From Liolophura sinensis (taxonomy: Eukaryota; Mollusca; Polyplacophora; Chitonida; Chitonidae), in the NCBI RefSeq assembly GCF_032854445.1, contig NW_027018146.1, positions 1 through 64,000 on the forward strand: 64,000 bases of DNA, given 5' to 3'. Numbering within the stretch: the first letter of the stretch is position 1; every line of letters starts with the position of its first letter. Under the pieces are notes generated by a model. That model made no database searches and had not been told where the DNA came from. It saw only the letters and a list, made by a program, of their open reading frames with translations. This document shows, piece by piece, positions 23,901-38,399 of the stretch. Made by a program: the position numbers and the translations under genes.

Positions 23901-26900
23901 TTCCATGGAGTAAGAGCCGTTGCTGGGCACGTGATTATGACATCAATGATCATTAATATGTTGCTACAGCCAAAAGTATTGATCGGAGAGCAACGCGGTT
24001 TGCACCATTCGATTTCTCGTCACAAAATACGTCGGATTAGCCTCTTACCAGCAGCACTGGAACAGTTTTTCCACTTTTGCATTTTTGCCTGGTCTTTTTG
24101 TTAATTGAAATCGGCTACACTGTACTATGTACCATCGCGACTGGTCATTACTATATTTAACTTTTGACTATAAGTTATGTGCCCTTCGGTAGCCCAGAAG
24201 ACGTCAAATCTTTGGGCTAAGCCCATTTAACTCACCCAGCAATTCTCTTACTTCTAAGTCCAAGACAATCTCATTGTCTTTATCTACGTGTAGTAAAACC
24301 AGACCATTTGTACATAAAAAACACAAGGTACTTGATACAGTCTGCTGTAAAAAGTACAACTGACCACAGGCCCACATTAATAAGGTGCCAAAAGATGCGG
24401 AATTGAGCCAGGCATCGGCACCTGTTGCAAAATTGCAAATTTCCCTTTTTTACATGGAGTAAGAGCCGTTGCTGGGCACGTGATTATGACATCAATGATC
24501 ATTCAATTGTCGCTACAGCCAAAAGTATTGGTCGGAGAGCAACACGGTTTGCACCATTCGATTTCTCGTCAGAAAATACGTCGGATTAGCCTCTTACCAG
24601 CAGCACTGGAACAGTTTTTCCACTTTTGCATTTTTGCCTGGTCTTTTTGTTAATTGAAATCGGCTACACTGTACTATGTACCATCGCGACTGGTCATTAC
24701 TATATTTAACTTTTGACTATAAGTTATGTGCCCTTCGGTAGCCCAGAAGACGTCAAATCTTTGGGCTAAGCGCATTTAACTCACACAGCAATTGTCTTAC
24801 TTCTAAGTCCAAGACAATCTCAATGTCTTTATCTACGTGTAGAAATACCAGACCATTTGTACATAAAAAAACACAAGGTACTTGATACAGTCTGCTGTAA
24901 AAAGTACAACTGACCACAGACCCACATTTATAAGGTGCCAAAAGATGCGGAATTGAGCCAGGCATCGGCAGCTGTTGAAAAATTGCAAATTTCCCTGGTT
25001 TCCATGGAGTAAGAGCCGTTGCTGGGCACGTGATTATGACATCAATGATCATTCAATTGTCGCTAAAGCCAAAAGTATTGGTCGGAGAGAAACGCGGTTT
25101 GCACCATTCGATTTCTCGTCACAAAATACGTCGGATTAGCCTCTTACCAGCAGCACTGGAACAATTTTTCCACTTTTGCATTTTTGCCTGGTCTTTTTGT
25201 TATTTGAAATCGGCTACACTGTACTATGTACCATCGCGACAGGTCATTACTATATTCAACTTTTGACTATATGTTATGTGCCCTTCGGTAGCCCAGAAGG
25301 CGTCAAATCTTTGGGCTAAGCCCATTTAACTCACCCAGCAATTGTCTTACTTCTAAGTCCAAGACAATCTCAATGTCTTTATCTACGTGTAGATAAACCA
25401 GACCATTTGTACATATAAAACACAAGGTACTTGATACAGTCTGCTGTAAAAAGTACAACTGACCACAGGCCCACATTAATAAGGTGCCAAAAGATGCGGA
25501 ATTGAGCCAGGCATCGGCAGCTGTTGAAAAATTGCAAATTTCCCTGGTTTCCATGGAGTAAAAGCCGTTGGTGGGCACGTGATTATGACATCAATGATCA
25601 TTCAATTGTCGCTACAGCCAAAAGTATTGGTCGGAGAGCAACGCGGTTTGCACCATTCGATTTCTCGTCACAAAATACGTCGGATTAGCCTCTTACCAGC
25701 AGCACTGGAACAGTTTTTCCACTTTTGTATTTTTGCCTGGTCTTTTTGTTAATTGAAATCGGCTACACTGTACTATGTACCATCGCGACTGGTCATTACT
25801 ATATTTAACTTTTGACTATAAGTTATGTGCCCTTCGGTAGCCCAGAAGACGTCAAATATTTGGGCTAAGCCCTTTTAACTCACCCAGCAATTGTCTTACT
25901 TCCAAGTCCAAGACAATCTCAATGTGTTTATCTACGGGTAGATAAACCAGACCATTTGTACATAAAAAAACACAAGGTACTTGATACAGTCTGCTGTAAA
26001 AAGTACAACTGACCACAGACCCACATTAATAAGGTGCCAAATAATGCGGAATTGATCCAGGCATCGGCAACTGTTGAAAAATTGCAAATTTCCCTGGTTT
26101 CCATGGAGTAAGAGCCGTTGCTGGGCACGTGATTATGACATCAATGATCATTCAATTGTCGCTACAGCCAAAAGTAATGGTAGGAGAGCAACGCGGTTTG
26201 CACCATTCGATTTCTCGTCACAAAATACGTCGGATTAGCCTCTTACCAGCAGCACTGGAACAGTTTTTCCACTTTTGCATTTTTGCCTGGTCTTTTTGTT
26301 AATTGAAATCGGCTACACTGTACTATGTACCATCGCGACTGGTCATTACTATATTTAACTTTTGACTATAAGTTATGTGCCCTTCGGTAGCCCAGAAGAC
26401 GTCAAATCTTTTTGCTAAGCCCATTTAACTCACCCAGCAATTGTCTTACTTCTAAGTCCAAGACAATCTCATTGTCTTTATCTACGTGTAGAAAAACCAG
26501 ACCATTTGTACATAAAAAACACAAGGTACTTGATACAGTCTGATGTAAAAAGTACAACTGACCACAGACCCACATTAATAAGGTGCCAAAAGAAGCGGAA
26601 TTGAGCCAGGCATCGGCAGCAGTTGAAAAGTTGCAAATTTCCCTGGTTTCCATGGAGTAAGAGCCGTTGCTGGGCACGTGATTATGACATCAATGATCAT
26701 TCAATTGTCGCTACAGCCAAACGTATTGGTCGGAGAGCAACGCGGTTTGCACCATTCGATTTCTCGTCACAAAATACGTCGGATTAGCGTCTTACCAGCA
26801 GCACTGGAACAGTTTTTCCACTTTTGCATTTTTGCCTGGTCTTTTTGTTAATTGAAATCCGCTACACTGTCGTATGTACCATTGCGACTGGTCATTACTA

Positions 26901-27329
26901 TATTCAACTTTTGACTATAAGTTATGTGCCCTTCGGTAGCACAGAAGACCTCAAATCTTTGGGCTCAGCCCATTTAACTCACCCAGCAATTGTCTTACTT
27001 CTAAGTCCAAGACAATCTCATTGTCTTTATCTACGTGTAGAAAAACCAGACCATGTGTACAAAAAAAACACAAGGTACTTGATAAAGTCTGATGTAAAAA
27101 ATACAACTGACCACAGACCCACATTAATAAGGTGCCAAAAGATGCGGAATTGAGCCAGGCATCGGCAGCAGTTGCAAAATTGCAAATTTCCCTTTTTTAC
27201 ATGGAGTAAGAGCCGTTGCTGGGCACGTGATTATGACATCAATAATCATTCAATTGTCGCTACAGCCAAAAGTATTGGTCGGAGAGCAACACGGTTTGCA
27301 CCATTCGATTTCTCGTCACAAAATACGTC

Positions 27330-29300
27330 GGATTATCCTCTTGCCAGCAGCACTGGAACAGTTTTTCCACTTTTGCATTTTTGCCTGGTCTTTTTGTGAA
27401 TGGAAATCGGCTACACTGTACTATGTACCATCGCGACTGGTCATTACTATATTCAACTTTTGACTATAAGTTATGTGCCCTTCGGTAGCCCAGAAGGCGT
27501 CAAATCTTTGGGCTAAGCCCATTTAACTCACCCAGCAATTGTCTTACTTCTAAGTCCAAGACAATCTCAATGTCTTTATCTACGTGTAGAAATACCAGAC
27601 CATTTGTACATAAAAAAACACAAGGTACTTGATACAGTCTGCTGTAAAAAGTACAACTGACCACAGACCCACATTTATAAGGTGCCAAAAGATGCGGAAT
27701 TGAGCCAGGCATCGGCAGCTGTTGAAAAATTGCAAATTTCCCTGGTTTCCATGGAGTAAGAGCCGTTGCTGGGCACGTGATTATGACATCAATGATCATT
27801 CAATTGTCGCTAAAGCCAAACGTATTGGTCGGAGAGAAACGCGGTTTGCACCATTCGATTCCTCGTCACAAAATACGTCGGATTAGCCTCTTACCAGCAG
27901 CACTGGAACAGTTTTTCCACTTTTGCATTTTTGCCTGGTCGTTTTGTTAATTGAAATCGGCTACACTGTACTATGTACCATCGCGACTGGTCATTACTAT
28001 ATTCAACTTTTGACTATATGTTATGTGCCCTTCGGTAACCCAGAAGGCGTCAAATCTTTGGGCTAAGCCCATTTAACTCACCCAGCAATTGTCTTACTTC
28101 TAAGTCCAAGACAATCTCAATGTCTTTATCTACGTGTAGAAAAACCAGACCATTTGTACATAAAAAGCACAAGGTACTTGATACAGTCTGCTGTAAAAAG
28201 TACAACTGACCACAGGCCCACATTAATAAGGTGCCAAAAGATGCGGAATTGAGCCAGGCATCGGCAGCTGTTGAAAAATTGCAAATTTCCCTTTTTTACA
28301 TGGAGTAAGAGCCGTTGCTGGGCACGTGATTATGACATCAATGATCATTCAATTGTCGCTAAAGCCAAAAGTATTGGTCGGAGAGCAACGCGGTTTGCAC
28401 CATTCGATTTCTCGTCACAAAATACGTCGGATTAGCCTCTTACCAGCAGCACTGGAACAGTTTTTCCACTTTTGCATTTTTGCCTGGTCTTTTTGTTAAT
28501 TGAAATCGGCTACACTGTACTATGTACCATCGCGACTGGTCATTACTATATTTAACTTTTGACTATAAGTTATGTGTCCTTCGGTAGCCCAGAAGACGTC
28601 AAATCTTTTTGCTAAGCCCATTTAACTCACCCAGCAATTGTCTTACTTCTAAGTCCAAGAAAATCTCATTGTCTTTATCTACGAGTAGAAAAACCACACC
28701 ATTTGTACATAAAAAACACAAGGTACTTGATACAGTCTGATGTAAAAAGTACAACTGACCACAGACCCACATTAATAAGGTGCCAAAAGAAGCGGAATTG
28801 AGCCAGGCATCGGCAACTGTTGAAAAGTTGCAAATTTCCCTGGTTTCAATGGAGTAAGAGCCGTTGCTGGGCACGTGATTATGACATCAATGATCATTCA
28901 ATTGTCGCTACAGCCAAACGTATTGGTCGGAGAGCAACGCGGTTTGCACCATTCGATTTCTCGTCACAAAATACGTCGGATTATCCTCTTGCCAGCAGCA
29001 CTGGAACAGTTTTTCCACTTTTGCATTTTTGCCTGGTCTTTTTGTGAATTGAAATCGGCTACACTGTACTATGTACCATCGCGACTGGTCATTACTATAT
29101 TCAACTTTTGACTATAAGTTATGTGCCCTTCGGTAGCCCAGAAGGCGTCAAATCTTTGGGCTAAGCCCATTTAACTCACCCAGCAATTGTCTTACTTCTA
29201 AGTCCAAGACAATCTCAATGTCTTTATCTACGTGTAGAAATACCAGACCATTTGTACATAAAAAAACACAAGGTACTTGATACAGTCTGCTGTAAAAAGT
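27330..29300. repeat. Dispersed copy of 4,280-6,250 (42 monomers apart)
   Basis: This segment matches about 4,280-6,250 at an offset of 23,052 bp. Shared rare states in the same order are GGATTATCCTCTTGCC, AGAAATACCAG, ATTCGATTCCTCG, CCTGGTCGTTTTG, CGGTAACCCAG, CCTTTTTTACATGG, AAGAAAATCTC and ACGAGTAG. Few differences were seen (AAGTCGAAG versus AAGTCCAAG; AAAAACACAAG versus AAAAGCACAAG; CATGAATAAG versus CATTAATAAG). Homology is lost after about 29,300, where GACAACAGACCTAC appears. Confidence 0.8.
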
Positions 29301-29671
29301 ACAACTGACAACAGACCTACATGAATAAGGTGCGAAAAGAAGCGGAATAGAGCCAGGCATCGGCAGCTGTTGAAAAATTGCAAATTTCACTGGTTTCCAT
29401 GGAGTAAGAGCCGTTGCTGGGCACGTGATTATGACATCAATGATCATTCAATTGTCGCTACAGCCAAACGTATTGGTCGGAGAGCAACGCGGTTTGCACC
29501 ATTCGATTTTTCGTCACAAAATACGTCGTATTAGCCTCTTACCAGCAGCACTGGAACAGTTTTTCCACTTTTGCATTTTTGCCTGGTCTTTGTGTTAATT
29601 GAAATCGGCTACACTGTACTATGTACCATCGCGACTGGTCATTACTATATTCAACTTTTGACTATAAGTTA

Positions 29672-32600
29672 TGTGCCCTTCGGTAGCCCAGAAGACGTCA
29701 AATCTTTGGGCTAAGCCCATTTAACTCACCCAGCAATTGTCTTACTTCTAAGTCCAAGACAATCTCAATGTCTTTATCTACGTGTAGAAAAACCAGACCA
29801 TTTGTACATAAAAAACACAAGGTACTTGATACAGTCTGCTGTAAAAAGTACAACTGACCACAGGCCCACATTAATAAGGTGCCAAAAGAAGCGGAATTGA
29901 GCCAGGCATCGGCAGCAGTTGAAAAATTGCAAATTTCCCTGGTTTCCATAGAGTAAGAGCCGTTGCTGGGCACGTGATTATGACATCAATGATCATTCAA
30001 TTGTCGCTACAGCCAAACGTATTGGTCGGAGAGCAACGCGGTTTGCACCATTCGATTTCTCGTCACAAAATACGTCGGATAAGTCTTTTACCAGCAGCAC
30101 TGGAACAGTTTTTCCACTTTTGCAGTTTTGCCTGGTCTTTTTGTTAATTGAAATCGGCTACACTGTCGTATGTACCATTGCGACTGGTCATTACTATATT
30201 CAACTTTTGACTATAAGTTATGTGCCCTTCGGTAGCACAGAAGACCTCAAATCTTTGGGCTAAGCCCACTTAACTCACCCAGCAATTGTCTTACTTCTAA
30301 GTCCAAAACAATCTCATTGTCTTTATCTACGTGTAGATAAACCAGACCATTTGTACATAAAAAACACAAGGTACTTGATACAGTCTGCTGTAAAAAGTAC
30401 AACTGACAACAGACCTACATTAATAAGGTGCCAAAAGAAGCGGAATTGAGCCAGGCATCGGCAGCTGTTGAAAAATTGCAAATTTCCCTGGTTTCCATGG
30501 AGTAAGAGCCGTTGCTGGGCACGTGATTATGACATCAATGATCATTCAATTGTCGCTACAGCCAAACGTATTGGTCGGAGAGCAACGCGGTTTCCACCAT
30601 TCGATTTCTCGTCACAAAATACGTCGGATTAGCCTCTTACCAGCAGCACTGGAACAGTTTTTCCACTTTTGCATTTTTGCCTGGTCTTTTTGTGAATTGA
30701 AATCGGCTACACTGTACTATGTACCATCGCGACTGGTCATTACTATATTCAACTTTTGACTATAAGTTATGTGCCCTTCGGTAGCCCAGAAGACGTCAAA
30801 TGTTTGGGCTAAGCCCATTTAACTCACCCAGCAATTGTCTTACTTCTAAGTCCAAGACAATCTCAATGTCTTTATCTACGTGTAGAAAAACCAGACCATT
30901 TGTACATAAAAAACACAAGGTACTTGATACAGTCTGCTGTAAAAAGTACAACTGACCACAGGCCCACATTATTAAGGTGCCAAAAGTAGCGGAATAGAGC
31001 CAGGCATCGGCAGCTGTTGAAAAATTGCAAATTTCCCTGGTTTCCATGGAGTAAGAGCCGTTGCTAGGCACGTGATTATGACATCAATGATCATTCAATT
31101 GTCGCTACAGCCAAAAGTCTTGGTCGGAGAGCAACGCGGTTTGCACCATTCGATTTCTCGTCACAAAATACGTCGTATTAGCCTCTTACCAGCAGCACTG
31201 GAACAGTTTTTCCACTTTTGCATTTTTGCCTGGTCTTTGTGTTAATTGAAATCGGCTACACTGTACTATGTACCATCGCGACTGGTCATTACTATATTTA
31301 ACTTTTGACTATAAGTTATGTGCCCTTCGGTAGCCCAGAAGACCTCAAATCTTTTGGCTAAGCGCATTTAACTCACCCAGCAATTGTCTTACTTCTAAGT
31401 CCAAGACAATCTCAATGTCTTTATCTACGTGTAAAAAAACCAGACCATTTGTACATATAAAAACACAAGGTACTTGATACAGTCTGCTGTAAAAAGTACA
31501 ACTGACCACAGACCCACATTACTAAGGTGCCAAAAGATGCGGAATTGAGCCAGGCATCGGCAGCTGTTGAAAAATTGCAAATTTCCCTGGTTTCCATGGA
31601 GTAAGAGCCGTTGCTGGGCACGTGATTATGACATCAATGATCATTGATTTGTCGCTACAGCCAAAAGTATTGGTCGGAGAGCAACGCGGTTTGCACCATT
31701 CGACTTCTCGTCACAAAATACGTCGGATTAGCCTCTTACCAGCAGCACTGGAACAGATTTTCCACTTTTGCATTTTTGCCTGGTCTTTTTGTTAATTGAA
31801 ATCGGCTACACTGTACTATGTACCATAGCGACTGGTCATTACTATATTCAACTTTTGACTATAAGTTATGTGCCCTTCGGTAGCCCAGAAGACGCCAAAT
31901 CTTTGGGCTAAGCCCATTTAACTCACCCAGCAATTGTCTTACTTCTAAGTCCAAGACAATCTCAATGTCTTTATCTACGTGTAGAAAAACCAGACCATTT
32001 GTACATAAAAAACACAAGGTACTTGATACAGTCTGCTGTAAAAAGTACAACTGACCACAGGCCCACATTAATAAGGTACCAAAAGAAGCGGAATTGAGCC
32101 AGGCATCGGCAGCTGTTTAAAAATTGCAAATTTCCCTGGTTTCCATGGAGTAAGAGCCGTTGCTGGGGCACGTGATTATGACATCAATGATCATTCAATT
32201 GTCGCTACAGCCAAACGTATTGGTCGGAGAGCAACGCGGTTTGCACCATTCGATTTCTCGTCACAAAATACGTCGGATAAGTCTCTTACCAGCAGCACTG
32301 GAACAGTTTTTCCACTTTTGCATTATTGCCTGGTCTTTTTGTTAATTGAAATCGGCTACACTGTCGTATGTAAAATTGCGACTGGTCATTACTATATTCA
32401 ACTTTTGACTATAAGTTATGTGCCCTTCGGTAGCACAGAAGACCTCAAACCTTTGGGCTAAGCCCATTTAACTCACCCAGCAATTGTCTTACTTCTAAGT
32501 CCAAGACAATCTCATTGTCTTTATCTACGTGGTAGATAAACCAGACCATTTGTACATAAAAAACACAAGGTACTTGATACAGTCTGCTGTAAAAAGTACA

Positions 32601-34615
32601 ACTGACAACAGACCTACATTAATAAGGTGCAAAAAGAAGCGGATTAGAGCCAGGCATCGGCAGCTGTTGAAAAATTGCAAATTTCCCTGGTTTCCATGGA
32701 GTAAGAGCCGTTGCTGGGCACGTGATTATGACATCAATGATCATTCAATTGTCGCTACAGCCAAACGTATTGGTCGGAGAGCAACGCGGTTTCCACCATT
32801 CGATTTCTCGTCACAAAATACGTCGGATTAGTCTCTTACCAGCAGCACTGGAACAGTTTTTTCCACTTTTGCATTTTTGCCTGGTCTTTTTGTGAATTGA
32901 AATCGGCTACACTGTACTATGTACCATCGCGACTGGGTCATTACTATATTCAACTTTGACTATAAGTTATGTGCCCTTCGTAGCCCAGAAGGCGTCAAAT
33001 CTTTGGGCTAAGCCCATTTAACTCACCCAGCAATTGTCTTACTTCTAAGTCCAAGTCAATCTCAATGTCTTTATCTACGTGTAGAAAAACCAGACCATTT
33101 GTACATAAAAAACACAAGGTACTTGATACAGTCTGCTGTAAAAAGTACAACTGACCACAGGCCCACATTAATAAGATGCCAAAAGAAGCGGAATAGAGCC
33201 AGCATCGGCAGCTGTTGAAAAATTGCAAATTCCCTGGTTTCCATGGAGTAAGAGCCGTTGCTAGGCACGTGATTATGACATCAATGATCATTCAATTGTC
33301 GCTACAGCCAAAAGTCTTGGTCGGAGAGCAACGCGGTTTGCAACCATTCGATTTCTCGTCAGAAAATACGTCGGATTAGCCTCTTACCAGCAGCACTGGA
33401 ACAGTTTTTCCACTTTTGCATTTTGCCTGGTCTTTTGTGTTAATTGAAATCGGCTACACTGTACTATGTACCATCGCGACAGGTCATTACTATATTTAAC
33501 TTTTGACTATAAGTTATGTGCCCTTCGGTAGCCCAGAAGACGTCAAATCTTTGGGCTAAGCCCATTTAACTCACCCAGCAATTGTCTTACTTCTAAGTCC
33601 AAGACAATCTCAATGTCTTTATCTACGTGTAAAAAAACCAGACCATTTGTACATATAAAAACACAAGGTACTTGATACAGTCTGCTGTAAAAAGTACAAC
33701 TGACCACAGACCCACATTACTAAGGTGCCAAAAGATGCGGAATTGAGCCAGGCATCGGCAGCTGTTGAAAAATTGCAAATTTCCCTGGTTTCCATGGAGT
33801 AAGAGCCGTTGCTGGGCACGTGATTATGACATCAATGATCATTGATTTGTCGCTACAGCCAAAAGTATTGATCGGAGAGCAACGCGGTTTGCACCATTCG
33901 ATTTCTCGTCACAAAATACGTCGGATTAGCCTCTTACCAGCAGCACTGGAACAGTTTTTCCACTTTTGCATTTTTGCCTGGTCTTTTTGTTAATTGAAAT
34001 CGGCTACACTGTACTATGTACCATCGCGACTGGTCATTACTATATTCAACTTTTGACTATAAGTTATGTGCCCTTCGGTAGCCCAGAAGACCTCAAATCT
34101 TTGGGCTAAGCCCATTTAACTCACCCAGCAATTGTCTTACTTCTAAGTCCAAGACAATCTCAATGTCTTTATCTACGTGTAGAAAAACCACACCATTTGT
34201 ACATAAAAAACACAAGGTACTTGATACAGTCTGCTGTAAAAAGTACAACTGACCACAGGCCCACATTAATAAGGTACCAAAAGAAGCGGAATTGAGCCAG
34301 GCATCGGCAGCAGTTGAAAAATTGCAAATTTCCCTGGTTTCCATGGAGTAAGAGCCGTTGCTGGGCACGTGATTATGACATCAATGATCATTCAATTGTC
34401 GCTACAGCCAAACGTATTGGTCGGAGAGCAACGCGGTTTGCACCATTCGATTTCTCGTCACAAAATACGTCGGATAAGTCTCTGACCAGCAGCACTGGAA
34501 CAGTTTTTCCACTTTTGCATTTTTGCCTGGTCTTTTTGTTAATTGAAATCGGCTACACTGTCGTATGTACCATTGCGACTGGTCATTACTATATTCAACT
34601 TTTGACTATAAGTTA
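29672..34615. repeat. Four-monomer higher-order repeats (~2,197 bp)
   Basis: Monomer types recur in a four-unit order: a type with GGATAAGTCT, the GTAGCACAG type, a type with GAATAGAGCC, and a type with the long A run GTGTAAAAAAACC. The GTAGCACAG marker is at 30,235, 32,433 and 34,630, spaced 2,198 and 2,197 bp. The long-A-run marker is near 31,430 and 33,628. Two complete copies and the start of a third are visible. The second copy has an indel-rich tract at 32.1-33.5 kb. Confidence 0.8.
31633..31648. other. Perfect 16-bp palindrome variant
   Basis: ATCAATGATCATTGAT is its own reverse complement, with further outer pairing GACA/TGTC offset by two bases. Most monomers read CATTCAATTG on the right and keep only the 10-bp AATGATCATT core; others with CATTGAATTG have 14 bp. 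The 16-bp form also occurs at 33,831-33,846, 35,479-35,494, 37,676-37,691, 43,167-43,182, 45,914-45,929 and 57,444-57,459, mostly in the monomer type with GTGTAAAAAAACC. Confidence 0.85.
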
Positions 34616-37600
34616 TGTGCCCTTCGGTAGCACAGAAGACCTCAAATCTTTGGGCTAAGCCCATTTAACTCACCCAGCAATTGTCTTACTTCTAAGTCCA
34701 AGACAATCTCATTGTCTTTATCTACGTGTAGATAAACCAGACCATTTGTACATAAAAAACACAAGGTACTTGATACAGTCTGCTGTAAAAAGTACAACTG
34801 ACCACAGGCCCACATTAATAAGATGCCAAAAGAAGCGGAATAGAGCCAGGCATCGGCAGCTGTTGAAAAATTGCAAATTTCCCTGGTTTCCATGGAGTAA
34901 GAGCCGTTGCTGGGCACGTGATTATGACATCAATGATCATTCAATTGTCGCTACAGCCAAAAGTCTTGGTCGGAGAGCAACGCGGTTTGCACCATTCGAT
35001 TTCTCGTCACAAAATACGTCGGATTAGCCTCTTACCAGCAGCACTGGAACAGTTTTTCCACTTTTGCATTTTTGCCTGGTCTTTTTGTTAATTGAAATAG
35101 GCTACACTGTACTATGTACCATCGCGACTGGTCATTACTATATTCAACTTTTGACTATAAGTTATGTGCCCTTCGGTAGCCCAGAAGACCTCAAATCTTT
35201 TGGCTAAGCGCATTTAACTCACCCAGCAATTGTCTTACTTCTAAGTCCAAGACAATCTCAATGTCTTTATCTACGTGTAAAAAAACCAGACCATTTGTAC
35301 ATAAAAAAACACAAGGTACTTGATACAGTCTGCTGTAAAAAGTACAACTGACCACAGACCCACATTACTAAGGTGCCAAAAGATGCGGAATTGAGCCAGA
35401 CATCGGCAGCTGTTAAAAAATTGCAAATTTCCCTGGTTTCCATGGAGTAAGAGCCGTTGCTGGGCACGTGATTATGACATCAATGATCATTGATTTGTCG
35501 CTACAGCCAAAAGTATTGGTCGGAGAGCAACGCGGTTTGCACCATTCGATTTCTCGTCACAAAATACGTCGGATTAGCCTCTTACCAGCAGCACTGGAAC
35601 AGTTTTTCCACTTTTGCATTTTTGCCTGGTCTTTTTGTTAATTGAAATCGGCTACACTGTACTATGTACCATCGCGACTGGTCATTACTATATTCAACTT
35701 TTGACTATAAGTTATGTGCCCTTCGGTAGCCCAGAAGACCTCAAATCTTTGGGCTAAGCCCATTTAACTCACCCAGCAATTGTCTTACTTCTAAGTCCAA
35801 GACAATCTCAATGTCTTTATCTACGTGTAGAAAAACCACACCATTTGTACATAAAAAACACAAGGTACTTGATACAGTCTGCTGTAAAAAGTACAACTGA
35901 CAACAGACCTACATTAATAAGGTGCCAAAAAAAGCGGATTAGAGCCAGGCATCGGCAGCTGTTGAAAAATTGCAAATTTCCCTGGTTTCCATGGAGTAAG
36001 AGCCGTTGCTGGGCACGTGATTATGACATCAATGATCATTCAATTGTCGCTACAGCCAAACGTATTGGTCGGAGAGCAACGCGGTTTCCACCATTCGATT
36101 TCTCGTCACAAAATACGTCGGATTAGTCTCTTACCAGCAGCACTGGAACAGTTTTTCCACTTTTGCATTTTTGCCTGGTCTTTTTGTGAATTGAAATCGG
36201 CTACACTGTACTATGTACCATCGCGACTGGTCATTACTATATTCAACTTTTGACTATAAGTTATGTGCCCTTCGGTAGCCCAGAAGGCGTCAAATCTTTG
36301 GGCTAAGCCCATTTAACTCACCCAGCAATTGTCTTACTTCTAAGTCCAAGACAATCTCAATGTCTTTATCTACGTGTAGAAAAACCAGACCATTTGTACA
36401 TAAAAAACACAAGGTACTTGATACAGTCTGCTGTAAAAAGTACAACTGACCACAGGCCCACATTAATAAGGTGCCAAAAGAAGCGGAATAGAGCCAGGCA
36501 TCGGCAGCTGTTGAAAAATTGCAAATTTCCCTGGTTTCCATGGAGTAAGAGCCGTTGCTAGGCACGTGATTATGACATCAATGATCATTCAATTGTCGCT
36601 ACAGCCAAAAGTCTTGGTCGGAGAGCAACGCGGTTTGCACCATTCGATTTCTCGTCACAAAATACGTCGTATTAGCCTCTTACCAGCAACACTGGAACAG
36701 TTTTTCCACTTTTGCATTTTTGCCTGGTCTTTGTGTTAATTGAAATCGGCTACACTGTACTATGTACCATCGCGACAGGTCATTACTATATTTAACTTTT
36801 GACTATAAGTTATGTGCCCTTCGGTAGCCCAGAAGACGTCAAATCTTTGGGCTAAGCCCATTTAACTCACCCAGCAATTGTCTTACTTCTAAGTCCAAGA
36901 CAATCTCAAAGTCTTTATCTACGTGTAGAAAAACCAGACCATTTGTACATATAAAACACAAGGTACTTGATACAGTCTGCTGTAAAAAGTACATCTGACC
37001 ACAGGCCCACATTAATAAGGTGCCAAAAGATGCGGAATTGAGCCAGGCATCGGCAGCTGTTGAAAAATTGCAAATTTCCCTGGTTTCCATGGAGTAAGAG
37101 CCGTTGCTGGGCACGTGATTATGACATCAATGATCATTCAATTGTCGCTACAGCCAAAAGTATTGGTCGGAGAGCAACGCGGTTTGCACCATTCGATTTC
37201 TCGTCACAAAATACGTCGTATTAGCCTCTTACCAGCAGCACTGGAACAGTTTTTCCACTTTTGCATTTTTGCCTGGTCTTTGTGTTAATTGAAATCGGCT
37301 ACACTGTACTATGTACCATCGCGACAGGTCATTACTATATTTAACTTTTGACTATAAGTTATGTGCCCTTCGGTAGCCCAGAAGACCTCAAATCTTTTGG
37401 CTAAGCGCATTTAACTCACCCAGCAATTGTCTTACTTCTAAGTCCAAGACAATCTCAATGTCTTTATCTACGTGTAAAAAAACCAGACCATTTGTACATA
37501 AAAAAACACAAGGTACTTGATACAGTCTGCTGTAAAAAGTACAACTGACCACAGACCCACATTACTAAGGTGCCAAAAGATGCGGAATTGAGCCAGGCAT

Positions 37601-38399
37601 CGGCAGCTGTTAAAAAATTGCAAATTTCCCTGGTTTCCATGGAGCAAGAGCCGTTGCTGGGCACGTGATTATGACATCAATGATCATTGATTTGTCGCTA
37701 CAGCCAAAAGTATTGGTCGGAGAGCAACGCGGTTTGCACCATTCGATTTCTCGTCACAAAATACGTCGGATTAGCCTCTTACCAGCAGCACTGGAACAGT
37801 TTTTCCACTTTTGCATTTTTGCCTGGTCTTTTTGTTAATTGAAATCGGCTACACTGTACTATGTACCATCGCGACTGGTCATTACTATATTCAACTTTTG
37901 ACTATAAGTTATGTGCCCTTCGGTAGCCCAGAAGACGTCAAATCTTTGGGCTAAGCCCATTTAACTCACCCAGCAATTGTCTTACTTCTAAGTCCAAGAC
38001 AATCTCAATGTCTTTATCTACGTGTAGAAAAACCACACCTTTTGTACATAAAAAACACAAGGTACTTGATACAGTCTGCTGTAAAAAGTACAACTGACCA
38101 CAGGCCCACATTAATAAGGTACCAAAAGAAGCGGAATTGAGCCAGGCATCGGCAGCAGTTGAAAAATTGCAAATTTCCCTGGTTTCCATGGAGTAAGAGC
38201 CGTTGCTGGGCACGTGATTATGACATCAATGATCATTCAATTGTCGCTACAGCCAAACGTATTGGTCGGAGAGCAACGCGGTTTGCACCATTCGATTTCT
38301 CGTCACAAAATACGTCGGATAAGTCTCTTACCAGCAGCACTGGAAGAGTTTTTCCACTTTTGCATTTTTGCCTGGTCTTTTTGTTAATTGAAATCGGCT

